Shown: positions 43,229 to 53,484 of the stretch, piece after piece | How positions within the stretch are numbered: the first letter of the stretch is position 1 | How the letters are laid out: each line of letters starts with the position of its first letter | Assembly: GCF_024171865.1 (NCBI RefSeq) | Contig: NZ_JAMTCN010000015.1 | Location: 62,001 to 126,000 of the forward strand | Source of the DNA: Prauserella aidingensis | GTDB lineage: Bacteria; Actinomycetota; Actinomycetes; Mycobacteriales; Pseudonocardiaceae | DNA length: 64,000 nt | Reading direction: 5' to 3' | Made by a program: the position numbers and the translations under genes | Notes under the pieces: model-generated | What the model saw: the letters and a program-made list of their open reading frames with translations, nothing else | The model's database searches: none | Told to the model about the DNA's origin: nothing

Positions 43229-44506
43229 TCATCGGCGCTGCGCGGACAGGGCCTCGGCGACCCGGTCGAGCCCGACGAACGTACCCCCGACCTGATAGCC
43301 GCCCTCCGCGGCGACCACGTCGATGTGAGATCCGCCCGGTCTGCCGCACCGCCGCGAACACCCTGCGAAGTGGGCGCCGACCCCCGCAGGAGCGAGGGCA
43401 GCCGCGTCGGCACGCACGTCGGCGTGGGATTTCGCGCACCGCGGTGCCCCGATGCAGGCACTCACCCCGAGTAACGGATCGGCGGGGTCGACGACCAGGT
43501 CCGGCAGCTCGGCGAGCTCGCCTGCCGACGTGTCATGGACCACGACGGTGCGCCACGGGGTCACCGTGAGCGCCCTGCCGGCACTGTGCGCCGCGGAGGC
43601 GCTGTGCGCTGCGGGGGTCCTGTGCGCTGCGGGTCCGCGACGACCCAGCTCGTGCAGGGTCGTCGCGGACAGTTCCCCGAACCGCGGCGCGGCGACGACG
43701 CACCCGGTCCCCGGCACGGGACCCACCGGCACCGGTGGTGCGAATCGCTGCACCGCGGGCCCGACGTCGGCGCTCGCGTACGGGCGCAGGGTCTCCACCA
43801 CCGGTGCCGGGTCGATCTCCCGGAGTCGCCACGCCGCGGCGCGGACCTCGTCGAACGTCCGCGCGCCCGCGACCATCGCCTCGGCGGCGCGGGCGGCGGG
43901 CACCCGCAGTCCCGTGTCGGCACCGGCCGCGAGCACGGCACCGGTGTCGGCGGTCGTCGCGCGCCAGCACAGGTCGGCATCGGCCGCGACATCGCCGCTG
44001 CCGTCGTCCAGGGCGAACAGGAACCGGCCGGGCAATCCGGTGAGCTCGGGCGTGGCGCACACCACCGCGTCGAGTTCGCTCACGAGCGGCCTGATGTCGG
44101 CGACCCGCGCGCACGTGCCCGGTTCGACGGCCTCGGCCGGGTCGCCCCCGTCCTCGCGCGGCACGACGCCGGCCAACGGCGAGCCGAGGATGTTGCGGAT
44201 GCGCTCGTGCGCGGGCGACGGCAGCAGGCCCGCGTCGGCCAGCCGTCCGACGAGTGCGTCGACGTCCCGGATCGCGCGCAACTGCAGGTTGCCGCGCGAG
44301 GTGAGGTGCACGCTGCCGTCGCCGAGCTCGTCCGCGCACGCGGCGACCGCCTGTGCCTGCGCGGGCGAGAGCCCGCCGCCGGGCAGCCGGACGCGCGCGA
44401 GCGGACCGTCGGCGGCGTCGTGGGTCGCCAGCACGCCGGGACACGCGTCCGCGCGGAGCCGGACGGTGCCGGGGTCCTCGTCGGTGGCGGGTCGGGTCGT
44501 GGCCAT
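43229..44506 (-). CDS. cobG: Precorrin-3B synthase (CobG)
   Basis: 425-residue nitrite/sulfite-reductase-like oxygenase that uses O2 and an Fe-S cluster to make precorrin-3B, the defining aerobic step. Features are VHLTSRGNLQLRAIRDVDAL (siroheme-type domain) and a late Cys cluster SACIGAPRCAKSHADV ... FAGCSRRCGRPGGSHIDV. An Ala/His-rich segment, PAAHRTPAAHSASAAHSAG, near residue 300 is made of three 18-bp DNA repeats (43581-43634) and looks like an expansion in a loop. The start ATG 44506 heads the cobG-cobH-cobIJ-nitroreductase unit and is divergent from cobN. Confidence 0.93.
   Translation of the reverse strand: MATTRPATDEDPGTVRLRADACPGVLATHDAADGPLARVRLPGGGLSPAQAQAVAACADELGDGSVHLTSRGNLQLRAIRDVDALVGRLADAGLLPSPAHERIRNILGSPLAGVVPREDGGDPAEAVEPGTCARVADIRPLVSELDAVVCATPELTGLPGRFLFALDDGSGDVAADADLCWRATTADTGAVLAAGADTGLRVPAARAAEAMVAGARTFDEVRAAAWRLREIDPAPVVETLRPYASADVGPAVQRFAPPVPVGPVPGTGCVVAAPRFGELSATTLHELGRRGPAAHRTPAAHSASAAHSAGRALTVTPWRTVVVHDTSAGELAELPDLVVDPADPLLGVSACIGAPRCAKSHADVRADAAALAPAGVGAHFAGCSRRCGRPGGSHIDVVAAEGGYQVGGTFVGLDRVAEALSAQRR
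43581..43634 (-). repeat. 18-bp in-frame tandem repeat inside cobG
   Basis: Three units with consensus GYNCTGTGCGCYGCGGRG start at 43581, 43599 and 43617. They preserve the reading frame and encode Ala-Ala-His-containing hexapeptides. Confidence 0.8.
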
Positions 44507-44652
44507 GCGCCCACTCTAGGCATCGCCCCCGACGGTCCCGGCGCGCGTGACCCGAACGCCGGACTGCAGCCGTGCGCGTCCGACGTCGCCGTTCACCGAG
44601 GTGGTACGGGAAACGGCGCGGTGGCAACGAAAGCCGTCGACGCCGGGCGCGT

Positions 44653-44675
44653 GGCACGAAGGGTCCCTTCGTGCC
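44653..44675. repeat. 23-bp perfect palindrome between cobG and cobN
   Basis: GGCACGAAGGG, a central T, and CCCTTCGTGCC: 11-bp arms in the 262-bp divergent gap. It could be a regulatory site for the two cobalamin operons or a mobile-repeat relic. No riboswitch core (GCCACTG) is present in this gap on either strand. The rest of the gap shows nothing coding. Confidence 0.65.
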
Positions 44676-44768
44676 GCCGCCCCCCAGGTCAGCGCGCTGC
44701 GGAGCAATTCGTCACCTTGACTCGCCACGCCCGCCCCCGGAGAGTTGGCGGCCGAGGAGGAACCACCT

Positions 44769-47700
44769 GTGATCTTGCTGCTGTCCACGTCGGACACCGA
44801 CCTGTTGAGTGCGCGCTCGAGCGGCGCCGACTACCGCCTTGCCAACCCCGCCCGCCTCGAGCTCGAGGAGCTGCCAGGACTGCTGGACGACGCGCCGATC
44901 GTCGTCGTGCGCATCCTCGGCACCGAGCGCACGTGGGCCGAGGGACTCCGCATCGTACGCGAGAGCGGTGCGCACGTGGTGGTGCTCGGCGGCGAACAGG
45001 CGCCGGACGCGGAGCTGATGGCACTGTCGACCGTCCCCGTCGGCACCGCGACCCAGGCGCACACGTACCTCGCCCACGGCGGACCGGAGAATCTGGCGCA
45101 ACTGCACCGTTTCCTGTCCGACACCCTGCTGCTCACCGGTGACGGGTTCGAACCGCCCGCCGAGCAGCCCTCGTGGGGTGTGCTGCCGCGGAACTCGGAC
45201 GGGCCTGCCGACGGTCCCGTCGTCGCGATCCTCTACTACCGCGCACACCACCTGTCCGGGAACACCGCGTTCGTCCACACGCTGGCCGACCGGGTCGAGG
45301 CCGCGGGCGGACGGCCGCTGCCCATCTACTGTGCGTCGTTGCGTTCGCGCGAACCGGAGATGATGGCCGAACTCGAGAAGGCCGACGCGCTCTTGGTGAC
45401 GGTGCTGGCCGCGGGTGGCACCCGGCCGTCCGAGGCGGGCGCCGGAGGCGACGACGAGTCGTGGGACGTCGCCGAACTCGCCGCGCTGGACATCCCGACG
45501 TTGCAGGCGATGTGCCTGACCAGCGACCGCGACACCTGGCTCGACAACGACGAGGGCCTGTCGCCGATGGACGCGGGCAACCAGATGGCCGTGCCCGAGT
45601 TCGACGGCAGGCTCATCACGGTGCCGTTCTCGTTCAAGGAGCTCGACGAGGACGGACTGCCCCACTACGTCCCCGACGCCGAACGCGCCTCTCGCGTCGC
45701 GCGCATCGCACTGGCACACGCCCGCCTGCGCCACACCCCTGCGCCCGACCGCAAGGTCGCGCTGATGCTGTCCGCCTATCCCACGAAGCACTCGCGGGTG
45801 GGCAACGCGGTCGGCCTGGACACTCCCGCCTCGGCCGTCGAACTGCTCCGCCGGATGCGGTCGCAGGGCTACGACCTGGGTCCGGACGCGTTCCCCGGGG
45901 TCGACCCGACCGGCACGGACCAGCCCGACGGTGACGCACTGATCCACGCGTTGATCGAAGCGGGCGGGCAGGATCCCGAGTGGCTGACCGAGGAGCAGCT
46001 CGCGGGCAACCCCATCCGGGTGCCCGCCGCGCGCTACCGCGAGTGGTTCGCGCAGCTGCCGGAGCAGCTGCGCGAGGACATGATCGAGCACTGGGGCCCG
46101 CCGCCCGGCGAGCTCTACGTCGACGGCGGCGAGGACGGCGACATCGTCCTGGCGTCGCTGCAGGCGGGCAACGTCATCCTGATGATCCAGCCCCCGCGTG
46201 GGTTCGGCGAGAACCCGGTCGCGATCTACCACAACCCGGATCTCCCGCCCAGCCACCACTATCTGGCCACCTACCGCTGGCTGGAGGAGGAGTTCGGCGC
46301 CCACGCGGTCGTGCACCTCGGCAAACACGGTTCGCTGGAGTGGCTTCCGGGCAAGACGGCGGGTCTGTCGTCGGCGTGTGCACCGGATGCCGTACTCGGC
46401 AACCTGCCGATGATCTACCCGTTCCTCATCAACGACCCGGGCGAGGGCGCGCAGGCGAAGCGCAGGGCGCACGCCACGATCATCGACCACCTCGTGCCGC
46501 CGATGGCGCGCGCCGAGAGCTACGGCGACATCGCCAAGCTGGAACAGCTGCTCGACGAGCACGCCAACATCTCGGCGATGGACCCGGCCAAGCTGCCGGC
46601 GATCCGGCAGCAGATCTGGACGCTGATGCAGGCGGCCAAGCTCGACCACGACCTCGGGCTCGAGGAGCGCCCGCACGACGCGGAGTTCGACGACATGCTG
46701 CTGCACGTCGACGGCTGGCTGTGCGAGGTCAAGGACGCGCAGATCCGCGACGGGCTGCACGTCCTCGGCGAGGCTCCGACCGGCGAGGCACGCGTCAACC
46801 TCGTGCTGGCGATGTTGCGTGCCAATCAGATGTGGGGCGGCACCCAGGCCGCCGTGCCGGGCCTGCGGACCGCACTGGGACTCACCGAGGATGCACCGAA
46901 GTCCGATGTGGACCGCATCGAGGCGACCGCCCACGAGCTCGTCGAGGCGATGGAGCAGCGCGGCTGGTCGCCCGACGTCGTCGACGAGGTCTGCACGGGC
47001 GTCGACGAGAACGCCCGTGCAGGGGTGGCCTCCGTACTGCGGTTCGCCGCCGAGGAGGTCGTGCCGCGGCTCGCGGGCACGAGCGGCGAGCTCGACGCGG
47101 TCCTGCACGCGCTCGACGGCGGCTACATCCCGGCGGGTCCGAGCGGATCGCCGCTGCGGGGTCTGGTCAACGTGCTGCCGACCGGCCGCAACTTCTACAC
47201 GGTCGACCCGAAGGCGATCCCGAGCAGGCTGGCGTGGGAGACGGGCCAGTCACTCGCCGACTCGTTGATCGGCCGCTACCGCGCCGACAACGACGACGAG
47301 TACCCCCGTTCCGTGGGACTGTCGGTGTGGGGGACCTCGGCGATGCGCACCTCCGGCGACGACGCCGCCGAGGTGCTGGCCCTGCTGGGCGTCCGTCCCG
47401 TGTGGGACGAGGCGTCACGTCGCGTCACGGGGATCGAACCGATTCCGCTCGACGAACTGGGCAGGCCGCGCATCGACGTCACGGTGCGCATCAGCGGGTT
47501 CTTCCGCGACGCGTTCCCGCACGTGGTGAACCTGATCGACGACGCGGTCGGGCTCGTGGCGGCACTGGACGAGCCGGAGTCGCAGAACTTCGTGCGCGCC
47601 CACGTACGTGCCGACATGGCCGAACACGGCGATCAGCGCCGGGCCACGACCCGGATCTTCGGCTCGAAGCCGGGGTCGTACGGCGCGGGCCTGCTGCCGC

Positions 47701-48368
47701 TGATCGATTCGGGCAACTGGCGTGACGACTCCGACCTGGCCGAGGTCTACGCGGTGTGGGGCGGCTACGCCTACGGCCGGGGCCTCGACGGCGCGGAGGC
47801 CCGTGCGGACATGGAGAGCTCGTACCGGCGGATCGCGGTGGCGGCGAAGAACACCGACACCCGTGAGCACGACATCGCCGACTCCGACGACTACTTCCAG
47901 TACCACGGCGGCATGATCGCCGCGGTCCGTGCGCTGACCGGTAGCGCACCGCGGTCGTACATCGGCGACAGCACCAGTCCGGACGCGGTCCGTACCCGGT
48001 CGCTGTCCGAGGAGACGACCCGGGTGTTCCGGGCACGCGTCGTCAACCCGCGGTGGCTGTCGGCGATGCGCCGCCACGGCTACAAGGGCGCGTTCGAGCA
48101 GGCCGCGACGGTGGACTACCTGTTCGGCTACGACGCCACGGCAGGCGTGGTCGAGGACTGGATGTACGAGAAGCTCACCGAGTCGTACGTGCTCGACAAG
48201 GAGAACCAGGACTTCCTGTCGCAGGCCAACCCGTGGGCGCTGCGCGGCATCATCGAACGCCTGAACGAGGCGGCCGACCGGGGCATGTGGGCCGAGCCGG
48301 ATCCCGAGCTCATGTCGGCGATGCAGGAGGTCTACCTCCGGATCGAAGGCGACCTGGAAGACCGGTGA
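44769..48368 (+). CDS. cobN: Cobaltochelatase subunit CobN
   Basis: 1199-residue large subunit that holds hydrogenobyrinate a,c-diamide and cobalt. It begins MILLLSTSDTDLLSARSSGADYRLANPAR and shows the family blocks YYRAHHLSGNTAFVHTLADRVE, HLGKHGSLEWLPGKTAGLS, NDPGEGAQAKRRAHATIIDHLVPPM, and VTVRISGFFRDAFPHVVNLIDDAV with the C-terminal VEDWMYEKLTESYV. The start GTG 44769 has GAGGAGGA upstream at 44754-44761. It is unlinked to cobS/cobT-type chelatase partners; the fused ChlI-ChlD protein encoded at 29212-31281 is the likely ATPase partner. A strong terminator follows. Confidence 0.96.
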   Translation: MILLLSTSDTDLLSARSSGADYRLANPARLELEELPGLLDDAPIVVVRILGTERTWAEGLRIVRESGAHVVVLGGEQAPDAELMALSTVPVGTATQAHTYLAHGGPENLAQLHRFLSDTLLLTGDGFEPPAEQPSWGVLPRNSDGPADGPVVAILYYRAHHLSGNTAFVHTLADRVEAAGGRPLPIYCASLRSREPEMMAELEKADALLVTVLAAGGTRPSEAGAGGDDESWDVAELAALDIPTLQAMCLTSDRDTWLDNDEGLSPMDAGNQMAVPEFDGRLITVPFSFKELDEDGLPHYVPDAERASRVARIALAHARLRHTPAPDRKVALMLSAYPTKHSRVGNAVGLDTPASAVELLRRMRSQGYDLGPDAFPGVDPTGTDQPDGDALIHALIEAGGQDPEWLTEEQLAGNPIRVPAARYREWFAQLPEQLREDMIEHWGPPPGELYVDGGEDGDIVLASLQAGNVILMIQPPRGFGENPVAIYHNPDLPPSHHYLATYRWLEEEFGAHAVVHLGKHGSLEWLPGKTAGLSSACAPDAVLGNLPMIYPFLINDPGEGAQAKRRAHATIIDHLVPPMARAESYGDIAKLEQLLDEHANISAMDPAKLPAIRQQIWTLMQAAKLDHDLGLEERPHDAEFDDMLLHVDGWLCEVKDAQIRDGLHVLGEAPTGEARVNLVLAMLRANQMWGGTQAAVPGLRTALGLTEDAPKSDVDRIEATAHELVEAMEQRGWSPDVVDEVCTGVDENARAGVASVLRFAAEEVVPRLAGTSGELDAVLHALDGGYIPAGPSGSPLRGLVNVLPTGRNFYTVDPKAIPSRLAWETGQSLADSLIGRYRADNDDEYPRSVGLSVWGTSAMRTSGDDAAEVLALLGVRPVWDEASRRVTGIEPIPLDELGRPRIDVTVRISGFFRDAFPHVVNLIDDAVGLVAALDEPESQNFVRAHVRADMAEHGDQRRATTRIFGSKPGSYGAGLLPLIDSGNWRDDSDLAEVYAVWGGYAYGRGLDGAEARADMESSYRRIAVAAKNTDTREHDIADSDDYFQYHGGMIAAVRALTGSAPRSYIGDSTSPDAVRTRSLSEETTRVFRARVVNPRWLSAMRRHGYKGAFEQAATVDYLFGYDATAGVVEDWMYEKLTESYVLDKENQDFLSQANPWALRGIIERLNEAADRGMWAEPDPELMSAMQEVYLRIEGDLEDR

Positions 48369-48377
48369 CAACGCCGC

Positions 48378-48418
48378 CCGTGGGTGCGTGACGGACCGAT
48401 CCCGTCACGCACCCACGG
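48378..48418 (+). terminator. Strong hairpin terminator after cobN
   Basis: CCGTGGGTGCGTGACGG (48378-48394) and its complement (48402-48418) form a perfect 17-bp stem, extended outward by a further GCCGC/GCGGC with one bulge. It begins 10 bp after the stop. Confidence 0.8.
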
Positions 48419-48489
48419 CGGCCGCCGGGCCGGACCCGACGGACCAGCCACCGCCGGGCCGGAACGTCCGACGGTGCCAAGCCCTGGCA

Positions 48490-48515
48490 CCGGGGTCCTG
48501 GCACCAGGACCCCGG
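48490..48515 (-). terminator. Hairpin terminator at the 3' end of ilvD
   Basis: CCGGGGTCCTGG and CCAGGACCCCGG form a perfect 12-bp stem around CA, 11 bp beyond the ilvD stop. With the cobN hairpin it insulates the two convergent genes. Confidence 0.75.
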
Positions 48516-48526
48516 CCGCCACGGGG

Positions 48527-50200
48527 TCACGAGCAGACGGCGCCCTTCGCCGCGGTGCCGACGGTCTTCGCGTACTTGGCGAGCACTCCCGTCCGCCGCG
48601 GCACCGGGGGCATCTCCCAGCCCTCCGCCCTGCGCGCAAGTTCCTCGTCGTCCACGCCGACATCGAGCGTCCGCTGCTCCATGTCGAGCGTGATCGGGTC
48701 GCCGTCACGGACGAAGGCGATGGGCCCGCCGTGCGCGGCCTCGGGCGCAACGTGCCCGATACACAGGCCGGTGGTGCCGCCCGAGAACCGTCCGTCGGTG
48801 AGCAGCAGCACGTCCTTGCCGAGTCCGGCGCCCTTGATCGCACCGGTCACGGCGAGCATCTCGCGCATCCCCGGCCCGCCGCGCGGCCCTTCGTTACGAA
48901 TCACCACGACGTCGCCGGCCTGCAGCGACCCCAGCGCGTCCATGGCGGCCTGTTCGCCGTCGAACACGCGAGCCGTGCCCTCGAACCGCGCGGAGTCGAA
49001 GCCCGCGCTCTTCACGACCGCGCCCTCGGGCGCCAGGCTGCCGTGGAGGATCGTCAGCCCGCCGGTCGGGTGAATGGGCTCGTTGAGTTTGCGGATCACG
49101 TCGCCGTCCAGCTCGGGCGGCGCCATCTCCGCGAGGTTCTCGGCGAGGGTCTTCCCGGTGACCGTGAGGCAGTCGCCGTGCAGCAGGCCCGCGTCGAGCA
49201 GCGCCTTCATCACGACCGGCACCCCACCCACGCGGTCGACGGCGGTCATCACGTGCTGCCCGAACGGCTTGACGTCGGCCAGGTGCGGCACCCGGTCGCC
49301 GACGCGCGAGAAGTCGTCGAGCGTCAGCTCCACCTCGGCCTCGTTGGCGATGGCCAGCAGGTGCAGCACCGCGTTCGTCGACCCGCCGAGTGCCATGACC
49401 ACCGCGATCGCGTTCTCGAACGCCTCGCGGGTGAGGATGTCGCGGGCGCTGATGCCTTTCTCCAGCAGCCCGACGACGGCCTCCCCGCCGTCCCGTGCGA
49501 ACCGGTCGCGGCGCCGGTCCACCGACGGCGGACTGGCCGATCCGGGCAGCGACATGCCCAGCGCCTCGGCGGCACACGCCATCGTGTTGGCCGTGTACAT
49601 CCCGCCGCACGCACCTTCGCCGGGGCAGATGGCGCGTTCGACCTTGTCGACGTCCTCACGGCTGATCAGGCCCCGTGCGCAGGCACCGACGGCTTCGAAC
49701 GCGTCGATGATCGTCACCTCGCGGCCGTCGACGCTGCCGGGCAGGGTCGAGCCCGCGTACAGGAACACCGAGGCCACGTCGAGTCGGGCGGCCGCCATCA
49801 GCATGCCGGGCAGGCTCTTGTCGCACCCGGCGAGCAGCACGGCGCCGTCGAGGCGTTCGGCCTCCATCACCGTCTCCACCGAGTCGGCGATGACTTCCCG
49901 CGACACGAGCGAGAAGTGCATGCCCTCGTGGCCCATCGAGATCCCGTCCGACACCGAGATGGTGCCGAACTCCATCGGGAACCCGCCGCCGCCGTGCACG
50001 CCCTGTTTGCTCGCTTCGGCCAGCCGGTCCAGGGACAGGTTGCAGGGGGTGATCTCGTTCCACGACGAGGCGATCCCGATCTGCGGTTTCGTGAAGTCGT
50101 CGTCGTCCATCCCGACCGCGCGCAGCATCCCGCGAGCGGCCGTGCGTTCGATCCCGTCGGTCACCTCGCGGCTGCGAGGTTTCACGTCATGTTCGGTCAT
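48527..50200 (-). CDS. ilvD: Dihydroxy-acid dehydratase
   Basis: 557-residue Fe-S dehydratase of valine/isoleucine biosynthesis. Conserved segments are [42 protein letters not shown] with a cluster Cys, [26 protein letters not shown], and the C-terminal [23 protein letters not shown]. All expected cluster cysteines are present. ATG 50200 is chosen (GAGG 8 nt upstream); the open frame continues through an unrelated gene upstream as an artefact. It is divergent from tex with 42 bp between starts. Confidence 0.96.
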   Translation of the reverse strand: MTEHDVKPRSREVTDGIERTAARGMLRAVGMDDDDFTKPQIGIASSWNEITPCNLSLDRLAEASKQGVHGGGGFPMEFGTISVSDGISMGHEGMHFSLVSREVIADSVETVMEAERLDGAVLLAGCDKSLPGMLMAAARLDVASVFLYAGSTLPGSVDGREVTIIDAFEAVGACARGLISREDVDKVERAICPGEGACGGMYTANTMACAAEALGMSLPGSASPPSVDRRRDRFARDGGEAVVGLLEKGISARDILTREAFENAIAVVMALGGSTNAVLHLLAIANEAEVELTLDDFSRVGDRVPHLADVKPFGQHVMTAVDRVGGVPVVMKALLDAGLLHGDCLTVTGKTLAENLAEMAPPELDGDVIRKLNEPIHPTGGLTILHGSLAPEGAVVKSAGFDSARFEGTARVFDGEQAAMDALGSLQAGDVVVIRNEGPRGGPGMREMLAVTGAIKGAGLGKDVLLLTDGRFSGGTTGLCIGHVAPEAAHGGPIAFVRDGDPITLDMEQRTLDVGVDDEELARRAEGWEMPPVPRRTGVLAKYAKTVGTAAKGAVCS

Positions 50201-50242
50201 GGGGAGATCCTCCCCCGAATCCGGCCGGACGGGCAGGGCACA

Positions 50243-52669
50243 ATGCCGTGCGTGGTTCAGACGGTGTCGATTCCCCAGAAGATCGCCGACGAGCTCGGCG
50301 TCCGCCCCGGCCAGGTACAGGCGACGGTCGAACTCCTCGACGGCGGCGCAACCGTGCCGTTCATCGCCCGGTATCGCAAGGAGGTGACCGGCGCCCTCGA
50401 CGACACGCAGCTGCGCACGCTCGAGGAGCGCCTGCGCTACCTGCGGGAACTCGAAGAGCGCCGGACGGCCGTTCTCGAGTCGATCGACTCGCAGGGCAAG
50501 CTCGACGACGAGCTCAGGGCGAGCATCATGGCGGCGGACACGAAGGCCCGCCTCGAAGACATCTACCTGCCGTACAAGCCGAAGCGCCGTACGAAGGCCC
50601 AGATCGCGCGGGAGGCCGGTCTCGAACCGCTCGCCGACGGGCTGCTCGGCGACCCGACGACCGACCCTCAGGCGGCCGCCGCGGCGTTCGTCGACGCGGA
50701 GAAGGGCGTCGCGGACGCGCAGGCCGCGCTGGACGGTGCGAAGGCGATCCTCGTGGAACGGTTCGCCGAGGACGCCGACCTGATCGGTGAGCTGCGCGAG
50801 CGCATGTGGAACCACGGCTGGATGACGTCGAAGGTCCGGGACGGCAAGGAGACCGAGGGCGCCAAGTTCGCCGACTACTTCGACTTCGCCGAGCCGCTCA
50901 CGAAGCTGCCGTCGCACCGGGTGCTGGCGCTGCTGCGCGGTGAGAAGGAGGAGGTCCTCGACCTGTCGACGGTGCCGGAACAGCCCGCGGATCCGGACGA
51001 CCCGCCGCGGACCGGCCCGACCGACTACGAGGTGCGCATCGCCGAGCGCTTCGGCGTCGACAACCGGGGCAGGCCCGCCGACAAGTGGCTGTCGGACACG
51101 GTGCGCTGGGCGTGGCGCACGAAGATCCTGCTGCACCTGGGCATCGACCTGCGGATGCGACTGCGGCAGGCCGCCGAGGACGAGGCCGTGCGCGTGTTCG
51201 CCACGAACCTGCGCGACCTGCTGCTCGCCGCACCGGCGGGCACGCGCGCCACGATGGGCCTGGACCCCGGCTACCGCACCGGCGTGAAGGTCGCCGTCCT
51301 CGACGCGACCGGCAAGGTCGTCGCGACCGACACGATCTACCCGCACAAGCCGCAGGCCCGCTGGGACGAGGCGACGGCCACGCTGGAGAAGCTGGCGCGC
51401 GAGCACGACGTCGACCTCATCGCGATCGGCAACGGCACCGCGTCCCGGGAGACCGACAAGCTCGCGGGCGACCTGGTGAAGGCGAAGCCGGAGCTCAAGC
51501 TGACCAAGGTCATGGTGTCCGAGGCGGGCGCCTCCGTGTACTCGGCGTCTGCCTACGCGGCGCGGGAGCTGCCGGACCTGGACGTCTCGCTGCGCGGTGC
51601 CGTCTCGATCGCCCGGCGGCTGCAGGATCCGCTGGCCGAGCTCGTGAAGATCGACCCGAAGTCGATCGGCGTGGGGCAGTACCAGCACGACCTGTCGGAG
51701 TCGAAGCTGTCCCGTTCGCTGGACGCGGTCGTCGAGGACTGTGTGAACGCGGTCGGTGTCGACCTGAACACGGCGTCGGTGCCGCTGCTCTCGCGCGTGT
51801 CCGGCATCGGGGCGTCGCTGGCCGAGAACATCGTCTCCCACCGCGACGCGACGGGCCCGTTCCGCACCCGCGACGGGCTCAAGGAGGTCGCGCGGCTCGG
51901 ACCGAAGGCGTTCGAGCAGTGCGCGGGCTTCCTGCGCATCACCGGTGGTGACGACCCGCTCGACGCCTCGGCCGTGCACCCCGAGGCCTATCCGGTGGTG
52001 CGGCGCATCCTCGACGAGACGGGCACGGGCATCCGCGAACTCATCGGCAACACGCGCGCGCTCGGCAGCGTCAAGGCCGAGCGGTTCGTCGACGACACGT
52101 TCGGCCTGCCGACGGTCACCGACATCCTGTCCGAGCTGGAGAAACCGGGCCGGGACCCGCGTCCGGAGTTCTCGACGGCGACGTTCGCCGACGGTGTCGA
52201 GACGCTGTCCGACCTGGAACCGGGCATGCGGCTGGAAGGGGTCGTGACGAACGTGGCCGCGTTCGGTGCGTTCGTCGACGTGGGCGTCCACCAGGACGGC
52301 CTCGTGCACGTGTCGGCCATGTCGCACAACTACGTCAGCGATCCGCGCGAGGTCGTCAAGCCGGGCGACGTGGTGACCGTGAAGGTGCTGGACGTCGACG
52401 TGAACCGCAAGCGCATCTCGCTGACGCTGCGCCTGGACGACGAGGTGACGCCTACGGGCCAGGACGGCGGCGGGCCGCGCGGCGGGAAACCGCGGCAGAG
52501 CGGTGGCGACCGCGGTGGCCGCCAGGGTGGAGGCAAGCAGGGCGGCGGCAAGCAGGCAGGCCGCCAGAGCCGCCAGAGCCGGCAGGGCGGCGGCAAGCAG
52601 GGCGGTGGCAAACAGACCGCGAGCGGTGCGATGGCCGAGGCTCTCCGGAAGGCCGGTTACAGCGGCTGA
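50243..52669 (+). CDS. tex: Tex-family S1 RNA-binding transcription accessory protein
   Basis: 808-residue Tex protein. Order: Tex_N helical domain ([45 protein letters not shown]), YqgF/RNase H-like domain ([16 protein letters not shown]), helix-hairpin-helix ([21 protein letters not shown]), and S1 domain ([20 protein letters not shown], residues about 655-725). The C-terminal 75 residues are Gly/Gln/Arg/Lys-rich ([18 protein letters not shown]), probably RNA-binding and disordered. The start is ATG 50243 or GTG 50252. The ribosome site is weak, and divergence from ilvD suggests a short leader. Confidence 0.94.
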   Translation: MPCVVQTVSIPQKIADELGVRPGQVQATVELLDGGATVPFIARYRKEVTGALDDTQLRTLEERLRYLRELEERRTAVLESIDSQGKLDDELRASIMAADTKARLEDIYLPYKPKRRTKAQIAREAGLEPLADGLLGDPTTDPQAAAAAFVDAEKGVADAQAALDGAKAILVERFAEDADLIGELRERMWNHGWMTSKVRDGKETEGAKFADYFDFAEPLTKLPSHRVLALLRGEKEEVLDLSTVPEQPADPDDPPRTGPTDYEVRIAERFGVDNRGRPADKWLSDTVRWAWRTKILLHLGIDLRMRLRQAAEDEAVRVFATNLRDLLLAAPAGTRATMGLDPGYRTGVKVAVLDATGKVVATDTIYPHKPQARWDEATATLEKLAREHDVDLIAIGNGTASRETDKLAGDLVKAKPELKLTKVMVSEAGASVYSASAYAARELPDLDVSLRGAVSIARRLQDPLAELVKIDPKSIGVGQYQHDLSESKLSRSLDAVVEDCVNAVGVDLNTASVPLLSRVSGIGASLAENIVSHRDATGPFRTRDGLKEVARLGPKAFEQCAGFLRITGGDDPLDASAVHPEAYPVVRRILDETGTGIRELIGNTRALGSVKAERFVDDTFGLPTVTDILSELEKPGRDPRPEFSTATFADGVETLSDLEPGMRLEGVVTNVAAFGAFVDVGVHQDGLVHVSAMSHNYVSDPREVVKPGDVVTVKVLDVDVNRKRISLTLRLDDEVTPTGQDGGGPRGGKPRQSGGDRGGRQGGGKQGGGKQAGRQSRQSRQGGGKQGGGKQTASGAMAEALRKAGYSG

Positions 52670-52814
52670 CCGTGTCCGAATCACCCGGTTCTCCCTCGTG
52701 TGACCTCGGCGAACACGGTCGGGTCCGGGTAACACGTGGCGAGGCGGGCACACAACGTCGACAATGTCGTAGATCGCGGCGCGAACGTCGTCGGATCACG
52801 TGAGGGAGGACCGG

Positions 52815-53279
52815 ATGACGTCGACCGGAGGCATGAGCGCGAACACCCGTGAGCGCCTCCAACAGGAACTGGATGCGCTGCGGCAACAGCGCGAGTCCCT
52901 GGCTCCACGATTGGGTGAGGATCCGATGGGCGACAGCGCCGACCAGGCGGATCTGCTGGAGCGCGCCGAGTCGGTGTCGAAACTCGACCGGCGTATCGCC
53001 GAGATCACGGACCTGCTGCACGGCGGCCCGACCGCCGAGCAGGACGAGGGACTGCTGCCGTCGGGCACGCGGGTGACGCTGAAGTTCGGGGACGGGGACA
53101 CCGAGGACCTGCTCGTGGTCGGGTTCACGGCCGAGGCGGAGGACGAGCTGTCCAGCCTGACGGCCGACAGCCCGCTCGGCCGCGCGATCGCGGGTCACGC
53201 GGCGGGCGACACGATCACCTACCGCACGCCCGGTGGCCAGGTGTCGGCGGAGATCGTCGAGCTCACACTCCCCGGCTGA
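52815..53279 (+). CDS. GreA/GreB-family transcription factor (RNAP secondary-channel type)
   Basis: 154-residue protein with an N-terminal coiled coil (TRERLQQELDALRQQRESLAPRL through LLERAESVSKLDRRIAEITDLL) and a C-terminal FKBP-like GreA domain (GTRVTLKFGDGDTEDLLVVGF; SPLGRAIAGHAAGDTITYRTPGG). The tip-loop acidic residues fall in LGEDPMGDSADQAD. Canonical GreA rescues backtracked RNA polymerase; this short divergent version could be an Rv3788-like regulator. ATG 52815 has GGGAGGA at 52803-52809. Confidence 0.85.
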   Translation: MTSTGGMSANTRERLQQELDALRQQRESLAPRLGEDPMGDSADQADLLERAESVSKLDRRIAEITDLLHGGPTAEQDEGLLPSGTRVTLKFGDGDTEDLLVVGFTAEAEDELSSLTADSPLGRAIAGHAAGDTITYRTPGGQVSAEIVELTLPG

Positions 53280-53284
53280 GTCCC

Positions 53285-53323
53285 GCCCGCCGCCGCGGCG
53301 GCACCACCACCGCGGCGGCGGGC
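53285..53323 (+). terminator. Hairpin terminator after the greA-like gene
   Basis: GCCCGCCGCCGCGG and CCGCGGCGGCGGGC form a perfect 14-bp stem 6 bp after the stop. A second 14-bp stem (TGAGCCGGCCCGGT/ACCGGGCCGGCTCA) follows at 53339-53394. Confidence 0.75.
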
Positions 53324-53338
53324 GTCGTTGCCACGGAA

Positions 53339-53394
53339 TGAGCCGGCCCGGTCCCCCACCACCGCTGTCGCGGCAGGGGAACCGGGCCGGCTCA
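53339..53394. terminator. Second hairpin between greA-like gene and kptA
   Basis: Perfect 14-bp arms at 53339-53352 and 53381-53394 with a GC-rich loop. It may act for the convergent kptA gene or as a back-up terminator. Confidence 0.55.
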
Positions 53395-53484
53395 CCCGGT
53401 TCTGTCGACCCCTGCGGGATGTTGTCGTCGGGCGGAGGTGAAATCCGCGCCATACCGCCATCCCGAAGGAACGTGGCCCTGGTC

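Noticed and set aside
44507-44768. Cobalamin riboswitch upstream of cobN or cobG
   Set aside because: No GCCACTG box or paired conserved blocks on either strand; only the palindrome at 44653 stands out.
50201-52753. Continuation of the ilvD frame for another 850 codons across tex
   Set aside because: The ilvD start is fixed at 50200 by family alignment and a ribosome site. The extension is antisense to the well-supported tex gene.
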